Assembly (NCBI RefSeq): GCF_002943755.1 | Contig: NZ_MQUB01000001.1 | Coordinates: forward strand, 2,034,501-2,098,500 | From: Aureitalea marina | Lineage (GTDB): Bacteria; Bacteroidota; Bacteroidia; Flavobacteriales; Flavobacteriaceae | Direction of reading: 5' to 3' | DNA length: 64,000 bases | Shown: piece after piece, positions 18,689-26,209 of the stretch | Numbering within the stretch: the stretch's first letter is position 1 | How the letters are laid out: each line of letters opens with the position of its first letter | The notes under the pieces: model-generated | Seen by the model: only the letters and a program-made list of their open reading frames with translations | Databases searched by the model: none | What the model was told of the DNA's origin: nothing | Position numbers and translations under genes: made by a program

Positions 18689-19117
18689 ATGAAACTAGAA
18701 TTTGAAGTTACCCGTAGAGAAGCCTTCATACTCCTTGATGGCCTGAAATACCTCAGACAACAAACAAATAATCAAGAAACCTTAAAGGCGCTTACCAAGA
18801 TCATAAGAGAGATCATCAGGGATGGCAATCTGGAGATCGAAGTATTTAAGTTATTGGTTAAGGTGCTAAAAAATGATTCCACTCCAGGAGTGAAATTTGA
18901 GCTCGACTCTAGCTTGAAAAATGATCTTGACATAAGCCCTACTTTCATAAATAGTGTACATGGACTTCGCAGTGACTGTAATCTTGTCCTTGAATACATC
19001 GTCAAAAAGCACAAACCAGGTAAGGCCCCAGGAAGTGTATCCATACAGAAGACCAGGAAGTGTGAAACAATCCAAGACGTTATCAACCTGATCGTAGATA
19101 AGTATGAGAGCATATAA
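18689..19117 (+). CDS. Hypothetical helical protein
   Basis: 142 residues, not recognised. It is mostly predicted helix: EFEVTRREAFILLDGLKYL, repeated IREI/IRD segments, and a C-terminal IQDVINLIVDKYES. There is no signal peptide or membrane segment. ATG 18689 is preferred over the in-frame TTG 18671. Its end overlaps the next gene by 14 bases, which suggests coupled expression with that envelope protein. Confidence 0.6.
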   Translation: MKLEFEVTRREAFILLDGLKYLRQQTNNQETLKALTKIIREIIRDGNLEIEVFKLLVKVLKNDSTPGVKFELDSSLKNDLDISPTFINSVHGLRSDCNLVLEYIVKKHKPGKAPGSVSIQKTRKCETIQDVINLIVDKYESI

Positions 19118-20051
19118 TTTCCTCCTGGGTTTATTCTTTCTCTGTTCCTTATCGGTGTTGGCCCAGGAAGGAGAATCTACCAAACCCTATTTGACCTTTA
19201 AGGTTGGACAATCCTCCAGTAATAGTTATACCAAAGGCGAACCTGCAGTGTTTACAGCGACCTACCCTGCTAACGACACCGTAGATAATTCGTTTCTGAT
19301 CAATGGGTATGCGGAGGTGGCCATCAATTTTGAAAATACCGACTGGACCTTCGGAATTGCGGGAGAAGTTCAAAAAAACACACTTATTGACAAAGAACAG
19401 GATGTGCGTCAGTTCGGTGTAACCTTTGGTAACAACTTTCCTATCAGAAGGAAAAAATCGGATACCGATGAATTCGGACCGGATCGTCCGCTGAAAGGAC
19501 TTTTAGTCTTTAGCGGAAGCTTAAAGTACTCCGAAGATCGCGAAAAAGAAACCGAAGCCTTTCAAGGTCATATTGGACTTACCTATGAGCAAACCGACAA
19601 TCGGGCAGGTATTTTTAATACCAAGCGATTCTATCCCAAACATCAATCAAAAAGCGATTTTGGTTACTACTTGCTTTTTAGACACGATTACAACTTTGGA
19701 TTAGGATACATCGGCGGGGACGAAAATGTTCTCTTCGGAAAAATGAACCTACAGTTCAATGCACACCCGCTAGGCGGCTTAATGAAAAAATTGCTTGATC
19801 AACGGGAATTTCTCATGCTGCGATTTACCTATGATGCCCGAGCACCGTTCATAGGGTCCACCGACCTGGACGAGCATCCATTGAGAACATTTTCTGGGGG
19901 GATCAAGTACAAGATCAAAAAGAACAATGTGGTCGAACTTAGTTACAACTGGAACAAGGGAGCTAACCCCTTTGCCGGCTTGGATAACCAGGAGTTTGAG
20001 ACCATAGTGATCAAGTTAAGTTTAGATCTGAATAATCGCAAGGAGGAATAA
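19104..20051 (+). CDS. Hypothetical outer-membrane protein
   Basis: 315 residues with a signal peptide ending near LSVLAQ. The mature chain has many short alternating strands (YLTFKVGQSSSNSYT, FGYYLLFRHDYNFGLGYI) and ends with an amphipathic strand (FETIVIKLSLDLNNR), consistent with a beta barrel of 12-14 strands. No family is assigned. It overlaps the preceding gene. Confidence 0.6.
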   Translation: MRAYNFLLGLFFLCSLSVLAQEGESTKPYLTFKVGQSSSNSYTKGEPAVFTATYPANDTVDNSFLINGYAEVAINFENTDWTFGIAGEVQKNTLIDKEQDVRQFGVTFGNNFPIRRKKSDTDEFGPDRPLKGLLVFSGSLKYSEDREKETEAFQGHIGLTYEQTDNRAGIFNTKRFYPKHQSKSDFGYYLLFRHDYNFGLGYIGGDENVLFGKMNLQFNAHPLGGLMKKLLDQREFLMLRFTYDARAPFIGSTDLDEHPLRTFSGGIKYKIKKNNVVELSYNWNKGANPFAGLDNQEFETIVIKLSLDLNNRKEE

Positions 20052-20115
20052 GTAATTTGCCTCTATTATTCCCTATAGTTAGTATTCTCATATTTTCATT
20101 CAACAAATCAAATAC

Positions 20116-20409
20116 ATGCAAGACACCCAAACAATTACCCTATCCGAAGATCTGTTCAGCGACCACCCTAATAACCAAAATGGCTGGAGTCAAGACTATG
20201 CCGAATTGATCATTAGGACTGCCTTAAAGGAAATGAGCCATCCGGTCAATCCAGATGAGGTAAAGTTCACCCTTTATACTAGCCAAGCTCTTGTTCAAGA
20301 CAACCCCCACTCTGAAGTCTGTTTTGTGGAAACTGATCAACCAGGATTTTTCTTTGTGATGCGGGATATGATGAACTCCATCAACGTGGTGTACAACCGC
20401 TGGGATTAA
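20116..20409 (+). CDS. Small acidic hypothetical protein
   Basis: 97 residues with many Asp, Glu and Asn; it has no signal peptide and was not recognised. Segments such as DYAELIIRTALKEMSHPVN and PGFFFVMRDMMNSINVVYN suggest a compact alpha/beta fold. It is followed 19 bases later by another small acidic protein gene in the same direction. These may be immunity-like or stress proteins, but nothing in the sequence shows that. Confidence 0.55.
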   Translation: MQDTQTITLSEDLFSDHPNNQNGWSQDYAELIIRTALKEMSHPVNPDEVKFTLYTSQALVQDNPHSEVCFVETDQPGFFFVMRDMMNSINVVYNRWD

Positions 20410-20428
20410 TTAAACCTAGGAATCTATC

Positions 20429-20776
20429 ATGAAGAAAATCATAAAAGTCCACCTTAGGACAGTTAAAGAGAATGGGATGGGCCTGATGGACCAGGACTAT
20501 TACCACGACAAAATGACCATTAATCATGGTCGTCTGGAATATGCGGACGAGGACTGGTATGCAGCAGAATTTGAAACGGAAGAAGAATTAGTCACCATTA
20601 TTATAACCGGCCAGGACATCCCACCGGATTGGGACGACACACCCGGACACCATATGGAGATCAAGGTTTATGTGCTGGATGCTGCTGAAGAGCGGGACAT
20701 AGACTTTCACGACGATGAGCCTCTGTTGGTTGATGGTAGGTTTCGGTTTGAGTGGACCTTTGAGGAGGAGAGCTGA
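20429..20776 (+). CDS. Small acidic hypothetical protein
   Basis: 115 residues, strongly acidic (DDTPGHHMEIKVYVLDAAEE, DIDFHDDEP). Predicted strands at the start (KIIKVHLRTV) and end (RFRFEWTFEEES) suggest a small beta fold. No signal peptide. It is the second of an apparent pair with the gene at 20116; its stop is directly adjacent to the stop of the convergent gene at 20777. Confidence 0.55.
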   Translation: MKKIIKVHLRTVKENGMGLMDQDYYHDKMTINHGRLEYADEDWYAAEFETEEELVTIIITGQDIPPDWDDTPGHHMEIKVYVLDAAEERDIDFHDDEPLLVDGRFRFEWTFEEES

Positions 20777-21073
20777 TTATTCAGGGCCTTCGACCTCCCC
20801 CACTTTATACTCCTCCACATTCCATTTGGAAGTACTATCCGGCTCGTAAACTTCCCATTGGTCCCAAAAATGAAAGTTGAGTTCCAGCGGGATCTTTAGA
20901 TCATCCCAAGAAAGTCTGATCTGCAACCAGTCCATATCCTCCGGGGAATAATCAAAGTCGAAAAGCGCATCACCCGCATTTAGTCTTTTGAGTATATCCT
21001 CCTCTAGAGCCAACTTTAGATTCTTTATGCAGAGTTGATAATCCTCCCTGGCCCAAAGTTCCTTAACCGTCAA
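20777..21073 (-). CDS. Small acidic hypothetical protein (TTG start)
   Basis: 98 residues. A helical, charged first half is followed by a Trp-rich part (MDWLQIRLSWDD, FHFWDQWEVYEPD). The only reasonable start is a TTG at 21073: an in-frame TAG lies five codons upstream and no ATG precedes the conserved-looking part. Start choice and completeness are therefore uncertain. It is convergent with zero bases between stops with the gene at 20429. Confidence 0.5.
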   Translation of the reverse strand: MTVKELWAREDYQLCIKNLKLALEEDILKRLNAGDALFDFDYSPEDMDWLQIRLSWDDLKIPLELNFHFWDQWEVYEPDSTSKWNVEEYKVGEVEGPE

Positions 21074-21633
21074 TTTTGGGTCTATCTAATCATTGTAAAG
21101 TGGTTTTAATGACGTTCCCTGTATCATGTGAACTCTTTTCTTTTTTCTTCTTAAGACCCAATAGTTGTCTAAGGAACGTACGTCTTCTTCGGTAGCGCAA
21201 CTACAGAGTTTGAGGGTGTTGAGGGGGGAGCACATGGGGATATGGTGATTCGTTAGTCGCAAATCGAGTCTGTAGTCAGTAGTTGGTAGTCGGTATAGTT
21301 AGCACTGCCGACTAGGGACTAGGGACTAGGGACTACTGACTACAAACTTCTCAAAACAGGTCGACAATGTAGGAGAATAATCATCTCAAACTTTGGGGTA
21401 AGGAGGGAAAGTTGTTAAGGGGGTGGGTTGATAAATTTTGTGGGGGTGAGTTATGGGAAACCGTAAGGACGAGATTAAGAATTATTCCAAATTTCGGTAA
21501 TTGATTGTGGGTATGGGAAGTAGTATAAGATGATTTGGATTGTCACGTTTTTTCATCGGAAATACGTGTTTTTACTTAGTTAAAACCGTTTAGAAATTTC
21601 TAATTTGAAACACTTAGAAACGTTTAATGTGCT
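21074..21633. repeat. Gene-poor spacer with heptamer repeat
   Basis: No gene is supported in about 560 bases. It contains GTGATTCGTTAGTCGC-type direct repeats near 21245, mixed GTAGTCAGTAGT text, and a clean period-7 run of ACTAGGG (three copies, about 21310-21335). After 21480 the composition becomes AT-rich, which marks the approach to the cassette island. Confidence 0.6.
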
Positions 21634-21692
21634 GTATAACGCGAAAATATTCCCAACAAGTCACATTATTTTGGGGATATTACAAGTTAGCT
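21634..21692 (+). other. Putative attC-like site at the left end of the array
   Basis: GTATAAC, five bases, then AATATTCCC, an 18-base loop, GGGGATATT, four bases and GTTAGCT. The order and spacing imitate R''-L''-L'-R' of an integron attC. The inner arms pair at 8 of 9 positions. GTTAGCT at 21686 is the likely junction that starts cassette 1. No gene cassette is recognised to its left. Confidence 0.45.
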
Positions 21693-21713
21693 ACCATACA
21701 AACAATCACCCCA

Positions 21714-22733
21714 ATGAAAAGAACGATTTTATTCATAATCTTTGCCATGATACTCACATTTTTATCTTGCAAAGAATCCAGAAAAAGAAAAACAACAGAA
21801 ATTATATCATCTGAAAATGTTGTGCCAGTAGAAGAATTTCTCTTCTCTACATTGATTTCTAAAAATGGTAAAATTGTCCTAGAAGAATATCATAACGGAA
21901 AAACAAAAGATAGTCTTTGTGATGTACAGTCTTTAACAAAAGGACTGATGAGTATTCTCATTGGAATAGCCATTGACAAGGCGTACATAAAGCATATCGA
22001 TGAGCCAATAGAAAACTATTTCCCTGACGAATTCAAAAATTTGACTGATAAGAAAAAGAGCAACATCACAATTAGGCATCTTTTAAACCAATCTTCTGGT
22101 CTTTCTTGGAAAGGCTATTTGGAACACGAAGCATGGTTGAATAGTGAAGACCCCATTTCTTTTGTTTTAAATAAGAATTTAGAAAATAGTCCTGGTGAAA
22201 AGTATAATTATAATTCGGGAGCGACACATTTGCTTTCTGTTATCATAAGTAGAGTAACTGGAATGACCACTTTAGACTTTGCAAACAAATTTTTATTTAA
22301 TGACTTGCATATTACATCTGTAGATTGGCAAAAAAGAAACAAAGGTTATTATGACGGAAGTGGTCTTGGTCTTAAAATGAAACCAATTGATTTAATGAAA
22401 CTAGGTCAATTATTAGAAAAAAATGGGATTTGGAACGGTAAGCAATTAGTTTCTAAGGAATGGGTGCAGAAACTATTTAGTGAAAACGAAAAATATGCCA
22501 CAGAATGGGGTTTGAGAAATTCTAAACACGGATTTTGTTGGTATCATTCTGAATTGAAAGGTAACAAAATTGATTATGGAATGGGGTACGGAGGGCAATT
22601 TATCATTATGATTCCTGATAAAGAACTCATCATTGTTACAACCCAGAATCACGACACACCAAATGGAATTGAACAACAGATTAAATTCTTGAATGGAAAA
22701 TTAGCAAAACTGATAAAAAAATACGGCAGCTAA
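21714..22733 (+). CDS. Serine beta-lactamase-like hydrolase (class C fold), lipoprotein
   Basis: 339 residues from ATG 21714, with a lipobox ending at Cys19. It belongs to the beta-lactamase/DD-peptidase-like family PF00144. The nucleophile motif S73-L-T-K76 is intact. The second motif is YNS (166-168) where classical members have YxN, as in many esterase-like relatives. A glycine-rich GYGGQ forms the third. The substrate is unknown: an esterase or peptidase is as likely as a beta-lactamase. The stop codon lies inside the R'' arm of the closing attC-like site, so this is cassette 1 cargo. Confidence 0.82.
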   Translation: MKRTILFIIFAMILTFLSCKESRKRKTTEIISSENVVPVEEFLFSTLISKNGKIVLEEYHNGKTKDSLCDVQSLTKGLMSILIGIAIDKAYIKHIDEPIENYFPDEFKNLTDKKKSNITIRHLLNQSSGLSWKGYLEHEAWLNSEDPISFVLNKNLENSPGEKYNYNSGATHLLSVIISRVTGMTTLDFANKFLFNDLHITSVDWQKRNKGYYDGSGLGLKMKPIDLMKLGQLLEKNGIWNGKQLVSKEWVQKLFSENEKYATEWGLRNSKHGFCWYHSELKGNKIDYGMGYGGQFIIMIPDKELIIVTTQNHDTPNGIEQQIKFLNGKLAKLIKKYGS

Positions 22734-22860
22734 CAATGCATATAAAAAATAGGCGAAACAGTAATAAATTCAAAGCTTTTGGCTCGTTTCAAACTTTGTG
22801 CTTAGCCGAAAGTTTTTTGCCTCGTAATCGCCTACTTTTCATATACTAACCGTTGTGAGC
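22728..22860 (+). other. attC-like site 1
   Basis: AGCTAAC (22728) and CATATAAAAAATAGGCGA pair with TCGCCTACTTTTCATATA and the arm before GTTGTGAGC (22852). About 133 bases, with a structured middle (AAAGCTTTTGGCT and AGCCGAAAGTTTT). The crossover would fall at 22852-22854. The right half already belongs to cassette 2. Confidence 0.7.
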
Positions 22861-22863
22861 AAT

Positions 22864-23442
22864 ATGAGAAAAACGCTATCGATATCAATTTTACTTCTGA
22901 TTTTCTCTTGTACGCAAAGAGAATATAAGACAATTGACTTCGGACAATTTGAAATAACTGTTCCTGAAAATTGGGACAAATATGAAGCCCAAGGAATTGA
23001 TAGTTACGTTGGCGGAATAATAACTGAAACAAACGATACTTTGGACTTTGATTTTGGAATGTATTCTGGCGATTTAAGCAGAAGTGATTTTCCAATGGTT
23101 TATGACTCGCTCGGATTGGCACAACTGACTGAAAAGGAACTCGAACTACTGCCGAAAACAAAACACCTAATCGTTGACAGTATTACCGGAGATATTGACT
23201 TTAAAGAATATTTACAATACCAATTTGAATACGATTCAATTGATTGTTTCCAAGCAAAAATAATTACACCAAGAAATAAAGGTTTTGGCGGAACTGGAAT
23301 TTATATTGACAGCTTGACTGGAACAAAGCGGAATTTTGACAAAATCAAGTTTGGATTCTATGGTTTCTATTTAGAAGAGAAAGTACAAACCGAATTTTTA
23401 AAAGCTCTGAAAACATTAAAATTTAAAAAATACTGTGAATAA
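22864..23442 (+). CDS. Cassette-borne small lipoprotein
   Basis: 192 residues; the signal ends in a lipobox at Cys16. ATG 22864 is preferred to the GTG at 22855, which lies in the recombination half-site. The body (FGQFEITVPENWDKYE, YLQYQFEYDSIDCFQ, VQTEFLKALKTLKFKKY) resembles PsbP/DUF-type small lipoproteins that bind at the membrane. Function unknown. It fills cassette 2 almost completely, starting four bases after the half-site. Confidence 0.7.
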   Translation: MRKTLSISILLLIFSCTQREYKTIDFGQFEITVPENWDKYEAQGIDSYVGGIITETNDTLDFDFGMYSGDLSRSDFPMVYDSLGLAQLTEKELELLPKTKHLIVDSITGDIDFKEYLQYQFEYDSIDCFQAKIITPRNKGFGGTGIYIDSLTGTKRNFDKIKFGFYGFYLEEKVQTEFLKALKTLKFKKYCE

Positions 23443-23448
23443 AATACT

Positions 23449-23585
23449 GCTCACAACAATGTATAACCGCAATTACGGCGGATTCGACTACGTCCGAATC
23501 CACTCGGAATTGCTAACGCCTGTGCTAAACCGAAAATTAACGCAAATAAACCCGTAACTGACGGTTATACGAGACCGTTGTACGC
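23449..23585 (+). other. attC-like site 2
   Basis: GCTCACAAC, AAT, GTATAACCG-AATTACGG ... CCGTAACTGACGGTTATAC, GAGACC, GTTGTACGC. The inner arms pair over about 18 positions with two bulges. The variable middle contains further inverted repeats (GGATTCG, CGAATCC). The outer left arm matches the start of cassette 2 exactly over nine bases. Confidence 0.75.
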
Positions 23586-23593
23586 AAGCTGAG

Positions 23594-24112
23594 CTAAAGC
23601 ATCTCACCTCTTGCCGGATAGCCTGACTGTACAATATAATCAACAGCTTTAATAAAAGACGGCAAATAGGGTCTTCCCCAAGGATTACTGTTTATTGCTG
23701 AATAATAAACTTTATTATTATTGTCAATTAGAAATAATCCTGGTTCACTAAATTTACTTGGTTCGCCATCTTTTACTCCTACACTCATGTACAATGCCCA
23801 TTTTCTTGCGGTTTCTTCGGGCAATTCGTAGCCTAAGGTAAGATTTGGCAGTTCCCATTTTTGTCGTGAAAGCCTTGCCCGTTGTTCAGAGTCCATACTT
23901 ACGGCTACAACATTTACGCCTCTTTGCTCAAATTCGGGTAGCAATTCCTGTAATTGTTGTAAATACTTTTTACACAATGGACAATGTAACCCTCGATAAA
24001 AAACAACCAAAGTAAAGTTTTCTGGATTTTGGTCTGCCAAATTCCATTGATTTCCATCAAATGATTGAAACTGTAAATCTGGCGCTGTATGTTTTGGTGT
24101 TGGTCTATTCAT
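23594..24112 (-). CDS. Peroxiredoxin-like (AhpC/TSA) protein
   Basis: 172 residues with a thioredoxin fold. The active site reads YRGLHCPLCKK: Cys44 and Cys47 make a CxxC with the first Cys at the peroxidatic position. It is cytoplasmic, with no signal peptide. It belongs to the peroxiredoxin-like redoxin group and probably reduces peroxides or acts as a thiol oxidoreductase. It lies ten bases after the MdaB-like gene on the same strand, the end of a two-gene operon inside cassette 3 and antisense to the array direction. Confidence 0.82.
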   Translation of the reverse strand: MNRPTPKHTAPDLQFQSFDGNQWNLADQNPENFTLVVFYRGLHCPLCKKYLQQLQELLPEFEQRGVNVVAVSMDSEQRARLSRQKWELPNLTLGYELPEETARKWALYMSVGVKDGEPSKFSEPGLFLIDNNNKVYYSAINSNPWGRPYLPSFIKAVDYIVQSGYPARGEML

Positions 24113-24122
24113 AATAAATACT

Positions 24123-24704
24123 TTAAAAGTATGCTTTCAAATGATTTTCAAAACGAATAAAATCATTCTCTATTTCTGGATTTTTCATTACATCATATGC
24201 CATAAATGTTGGTAATGATTCAAAACCAAACCACTTAAAATTAAGATGCATTGGTTTTAGCAAATCATCTTCACTCAATCCATTAAAAAAAGGTTCCTCT
24301 GGATTATTAAAAGCTTCTTTTGGTGCATTAGCCGTTACTGACATCATATACTTTCCGTTTAACTTTCCACCTAAACCGTAATTCTTCTTCGGTGCTTCTT
24401 TACTTCTGCCATCACCATCAGACATTTCGCCCATCATACCCATCGAAAATACTTCATCAATATATTTTTTAAACGACCAACTTACACCCATCCAGTTCAA
24501 AGGAGTTTGAAAAAAGACCACATCTGCCCATTTGAATTTTTCAATTTCTTCATTGACATCATAATTGTCTTCCATTGTAGTTTTCTTGATATTGTAACCG
24601 TTGCCCTTAAAGTGACTTTCCGCTTTTTCAGTTAAACTTGCGTTTAATTTTCCTTCAGAAAATGGATATTTCTGATGACCGTTGATTATAAAAATATTTT
24701 TCAT
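24123..24704 (-). CDS. NAD(P)H:quinone oxidoreductase, MdaB-like
   Basis: 193 residues with a flavodoxin-like fold (PF02525). The FMN/FAD region is INGHQKYPFSEGKLN near the start and FFQTPLNWMGVSWSFKKYID in the middle; both match MdaB-type two-electron quinone reductases. It would detoxify quinones using NAD(P)H. It is divergent from the HxlR regulator and cotranscribed with the peroxiredoxin. Confidence 0.85.
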   Translation of the reverse strand: MKNIFIINGHQKYPFSEGKLNASLTEKAESHFKGNGYNIKKTTMEDNYDVNEEIEKFKWADVVFFQTPLNWMGVSWSFKKYIDEVFSMGMMGEMSDGDGRSKEAPKKNYGLGGKLNGKYMMSVTANAPKEAFNNPEEPFFNGLSEDDLLKPMHLNFKWFGFESLPTFMAYDVMKNPEIENDFIRFENHLKAYF

Positions 24705-24725
24705 TTTGAATTTTTAATTACATTT

Positions 24726-24765
24726 GTTTCGCAAAGAAACCAATATTAGTTTAAAAAGGAAACTA
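24726..24765. promoter_or_regulatory. Putative operator between the redox operon and hxlR-type gene
   Basis: Two adjacent inverted repeats, GTTTC-GCAAA-GAAAC (24726-24740) and TAGTTT-AAAAAGG-AAACTA (24747-24765), lie in the 105-base divergent promoter region. Paired dyads are common for HxlR-family repressors. Binding is inferred. Confidence 0.5.
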
Positions 24766-24809
24766 TTATGTTTTCATTTGAACAAATAGTGGTAACCATA
24801 AAGTAACTA

Positions 24810-25196
24810 ATGGCAAGAAAATATATAGACAATCCAAATGCTTGTTCCTTGGTGCATACGATGAACATAATTGGTAATAAATGGAAACCCATAATTCTCT
24901 ATTTACTATCTAATGGTTCTATGCGCTTTGGAATGTTAAATGCGCTTATTCCTACAATCTCAAAAAAGGTGCTGACTAATCAACTGAAAGAATTAGAAAA
25001 CGATGGATTACTTTTAAGACAGTCCTTTGCAGAAATTCCACCAAGAGTTGAATATTCATTGACTGAAAAAGCAATTGGGCTTTTGCCTGTTTTAAGAATG
25101 TTAAGTGATTGGGCAAATGAAGCTTATCCAGAAATGGAATTTGAACAATGTAGAATAATAGAGAATGGAAAAAAGCCAGCGTACAACAATGTATAA
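24810..25196 (+). CDS. HxlR family transcriptional regulator
   Basis: 128 residues, one winged-helix domain (MNIIGNKWKPIILYLL, RFGMLNALIPTISKKVLTNQ, LEYSLTEKA-like wing). Cys12, in NPNACSLVHT, sits where YodB/QorR-type members carry their redox- or quinone-sensing cysteine. It probably represses the divergent mdaB-like operon until electrophiles appear; that is inference from context. Its last codons and stop are inside attC-like site 3. Confidence 0.85.
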   Translation: MARKYIDNPNACSLVHTMNIIGNKWKPIILYLLSNGSMRFGMLNALIPTISKKVLTNQLKELENDGLLLRQSFAEIPPRVEYSLTEKAIGLLPVLRMLSDWANEAYPEMEFEQCRIIENGKKPAYNNV

Positions 25197-25335
25197 CCGC
25201 AATTACGGCGGATTCGACTACCCTTCGACTTCGCTCAGGGTAAACTGAATCCACTCGGAATTACTAAAGTCTGTGTCAAACAGAAAATTAACGCCTATTA
25301 ACCCGTAACTGACGGTTATACCAGACCGTTATGCC
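25179..25335 (+). other. attC-like site 3 with nested REP
   Basis: GCGTACAAC, AAT, GTATAACCG ... CGGTTATAC, CAGACC, GTTATGCC. It is closely related to site 2. Its middle carries an extra stretch of about 22 bases, CCTTCGACTTCGCTCAGGG and a little more, a common bacterial REP palindrome, at the point where site 2 reads straight through. The left arm matches the start of cassette 3 exactly over nine bases. Confidence 0.75.
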
Positions 25336-25373
25336 AAAAAAAATAACAGCAGTATAGAAACCAACCAGAATTA

Positions 25374-26018
25374 ATGGCTGATTATTCTTTAAAAATGACC
25401 TCGACTCAATTCACGGAAAAAGTGATAGAGTTATATAGCCAGGCAAGGTATAGCAGCTATTATCATCCAAAAATCAGAAGAGGAAGATCACACACCATAT
25501 CAGCACGAGTAGAAGATTTGTTAGCTGCTTTCCTGGGGTTTAATTTAATGAAAGATTTTGATATATACGTAGATCAACCGATAACTATAATTGGATTAAA
25601 AAAACAGTTATATCCAGATATTATACTTTCTGAACAGGGAGTTTTAAAAAGTTTTATTGATGTTAAAATGGATCTTGGTTGGAAAAGAGATGGTTTTGTG
25701 AAATTTTGCTTTGATAAAGACAGAGAGATTCAAAGCACTCTCTCACGAAAATATAGCCTAAAGGACGGTTTGACAAAAACAGTTTCAACCGGACATATTT
25801 CTTGAAGTCTTAAATATCATATCGTCATTATTTCAGATAAAAATATTCCAGACATAAAATTCAAAAGAAATATTGAAGAGACAAACAACCTGAAGAATGT
25901 GAAGGTTTATTGTTTAACCTCTAATCAACATCCTAATACTTATGATGACGTTAAAGTGGTTCTAGATTCTATTAAAATCAATCATGAACAATTTGAACTT
26001 TTATTAGAGAATTTGTAA
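25374..26018 (+). pseudogene. PD-(D/E)xK nuclease-like gene with in-frame TGA
   Basis: The first 143 residues (25374-25805) include ARVEDLLAAFLG, YPDIILSE and FIDVKMD: a spaced D...DVK pattern suggestive of a restriction-endonuclease-like core. A TGA at 25803-25805 ends it. The same frame then runs 70 more codons with plausible protein (YHIVIISDKNIPDIKF, VKVVLDSIKINHEQF) to TAA at 26016. A simple nonsense mutation in a 213-residue protein, with loss of the C-terminal part, is the likeliest reading. It is the cargo of partial cassette 4. Confidence 0.6.
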
Positions 26019-26209
26019 TCAAAAGCACCTCAACGAGGTAAATTATGTCTTACTACACACATACATTGGTATTGGATATTTAGCGTTGCGTTACTCATCG
26101 ATTTAGCGTTCAGATTATTGGGATGTTGCGAGCATAAATAAATTCGCACCGATTATTTGCATTTCTCCCTACTCACCATTCACCAACCATGATTCACTAC
26201 CTTTGTCCT

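Larger units (their letters stand above)
21686..25335 (+). mobile_element. AT-rich integron-like cassette array (no integrase seen)
   Basis: Three complete cassettes (21686-22852, 22852-23577, 23577-25328) and the start of a fourth. Each is closed by a foldable attC-like site whose first arm is the reverse complement of that cassette's own first bases (GTTGTGAGC/GCTCACAAC, GTTGTACGC/GCGTACAAC, GTTAGCTACC/GGCAGCTAAC with one change). This relation is expected only if each cassette once existed as a circle. Base composition is clearly poorer in G+C than the flanks. No recombinase gene lies in the window. Confidence 0.75.

Noticed and set aside
21714-22733. True class C beta-lactamase resistance gene
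   Set aside because: The second motif has YNS, not YxN, and the third motif differs; the protein is closer to esterase/peptidase-type relatives, so a resistance claim is not supported.
21634-25335. CRISPR array
   Set aside because: The repeats are long, foldable and separated by whole genes, and there are no regularly spaced short spacers or cas genes.
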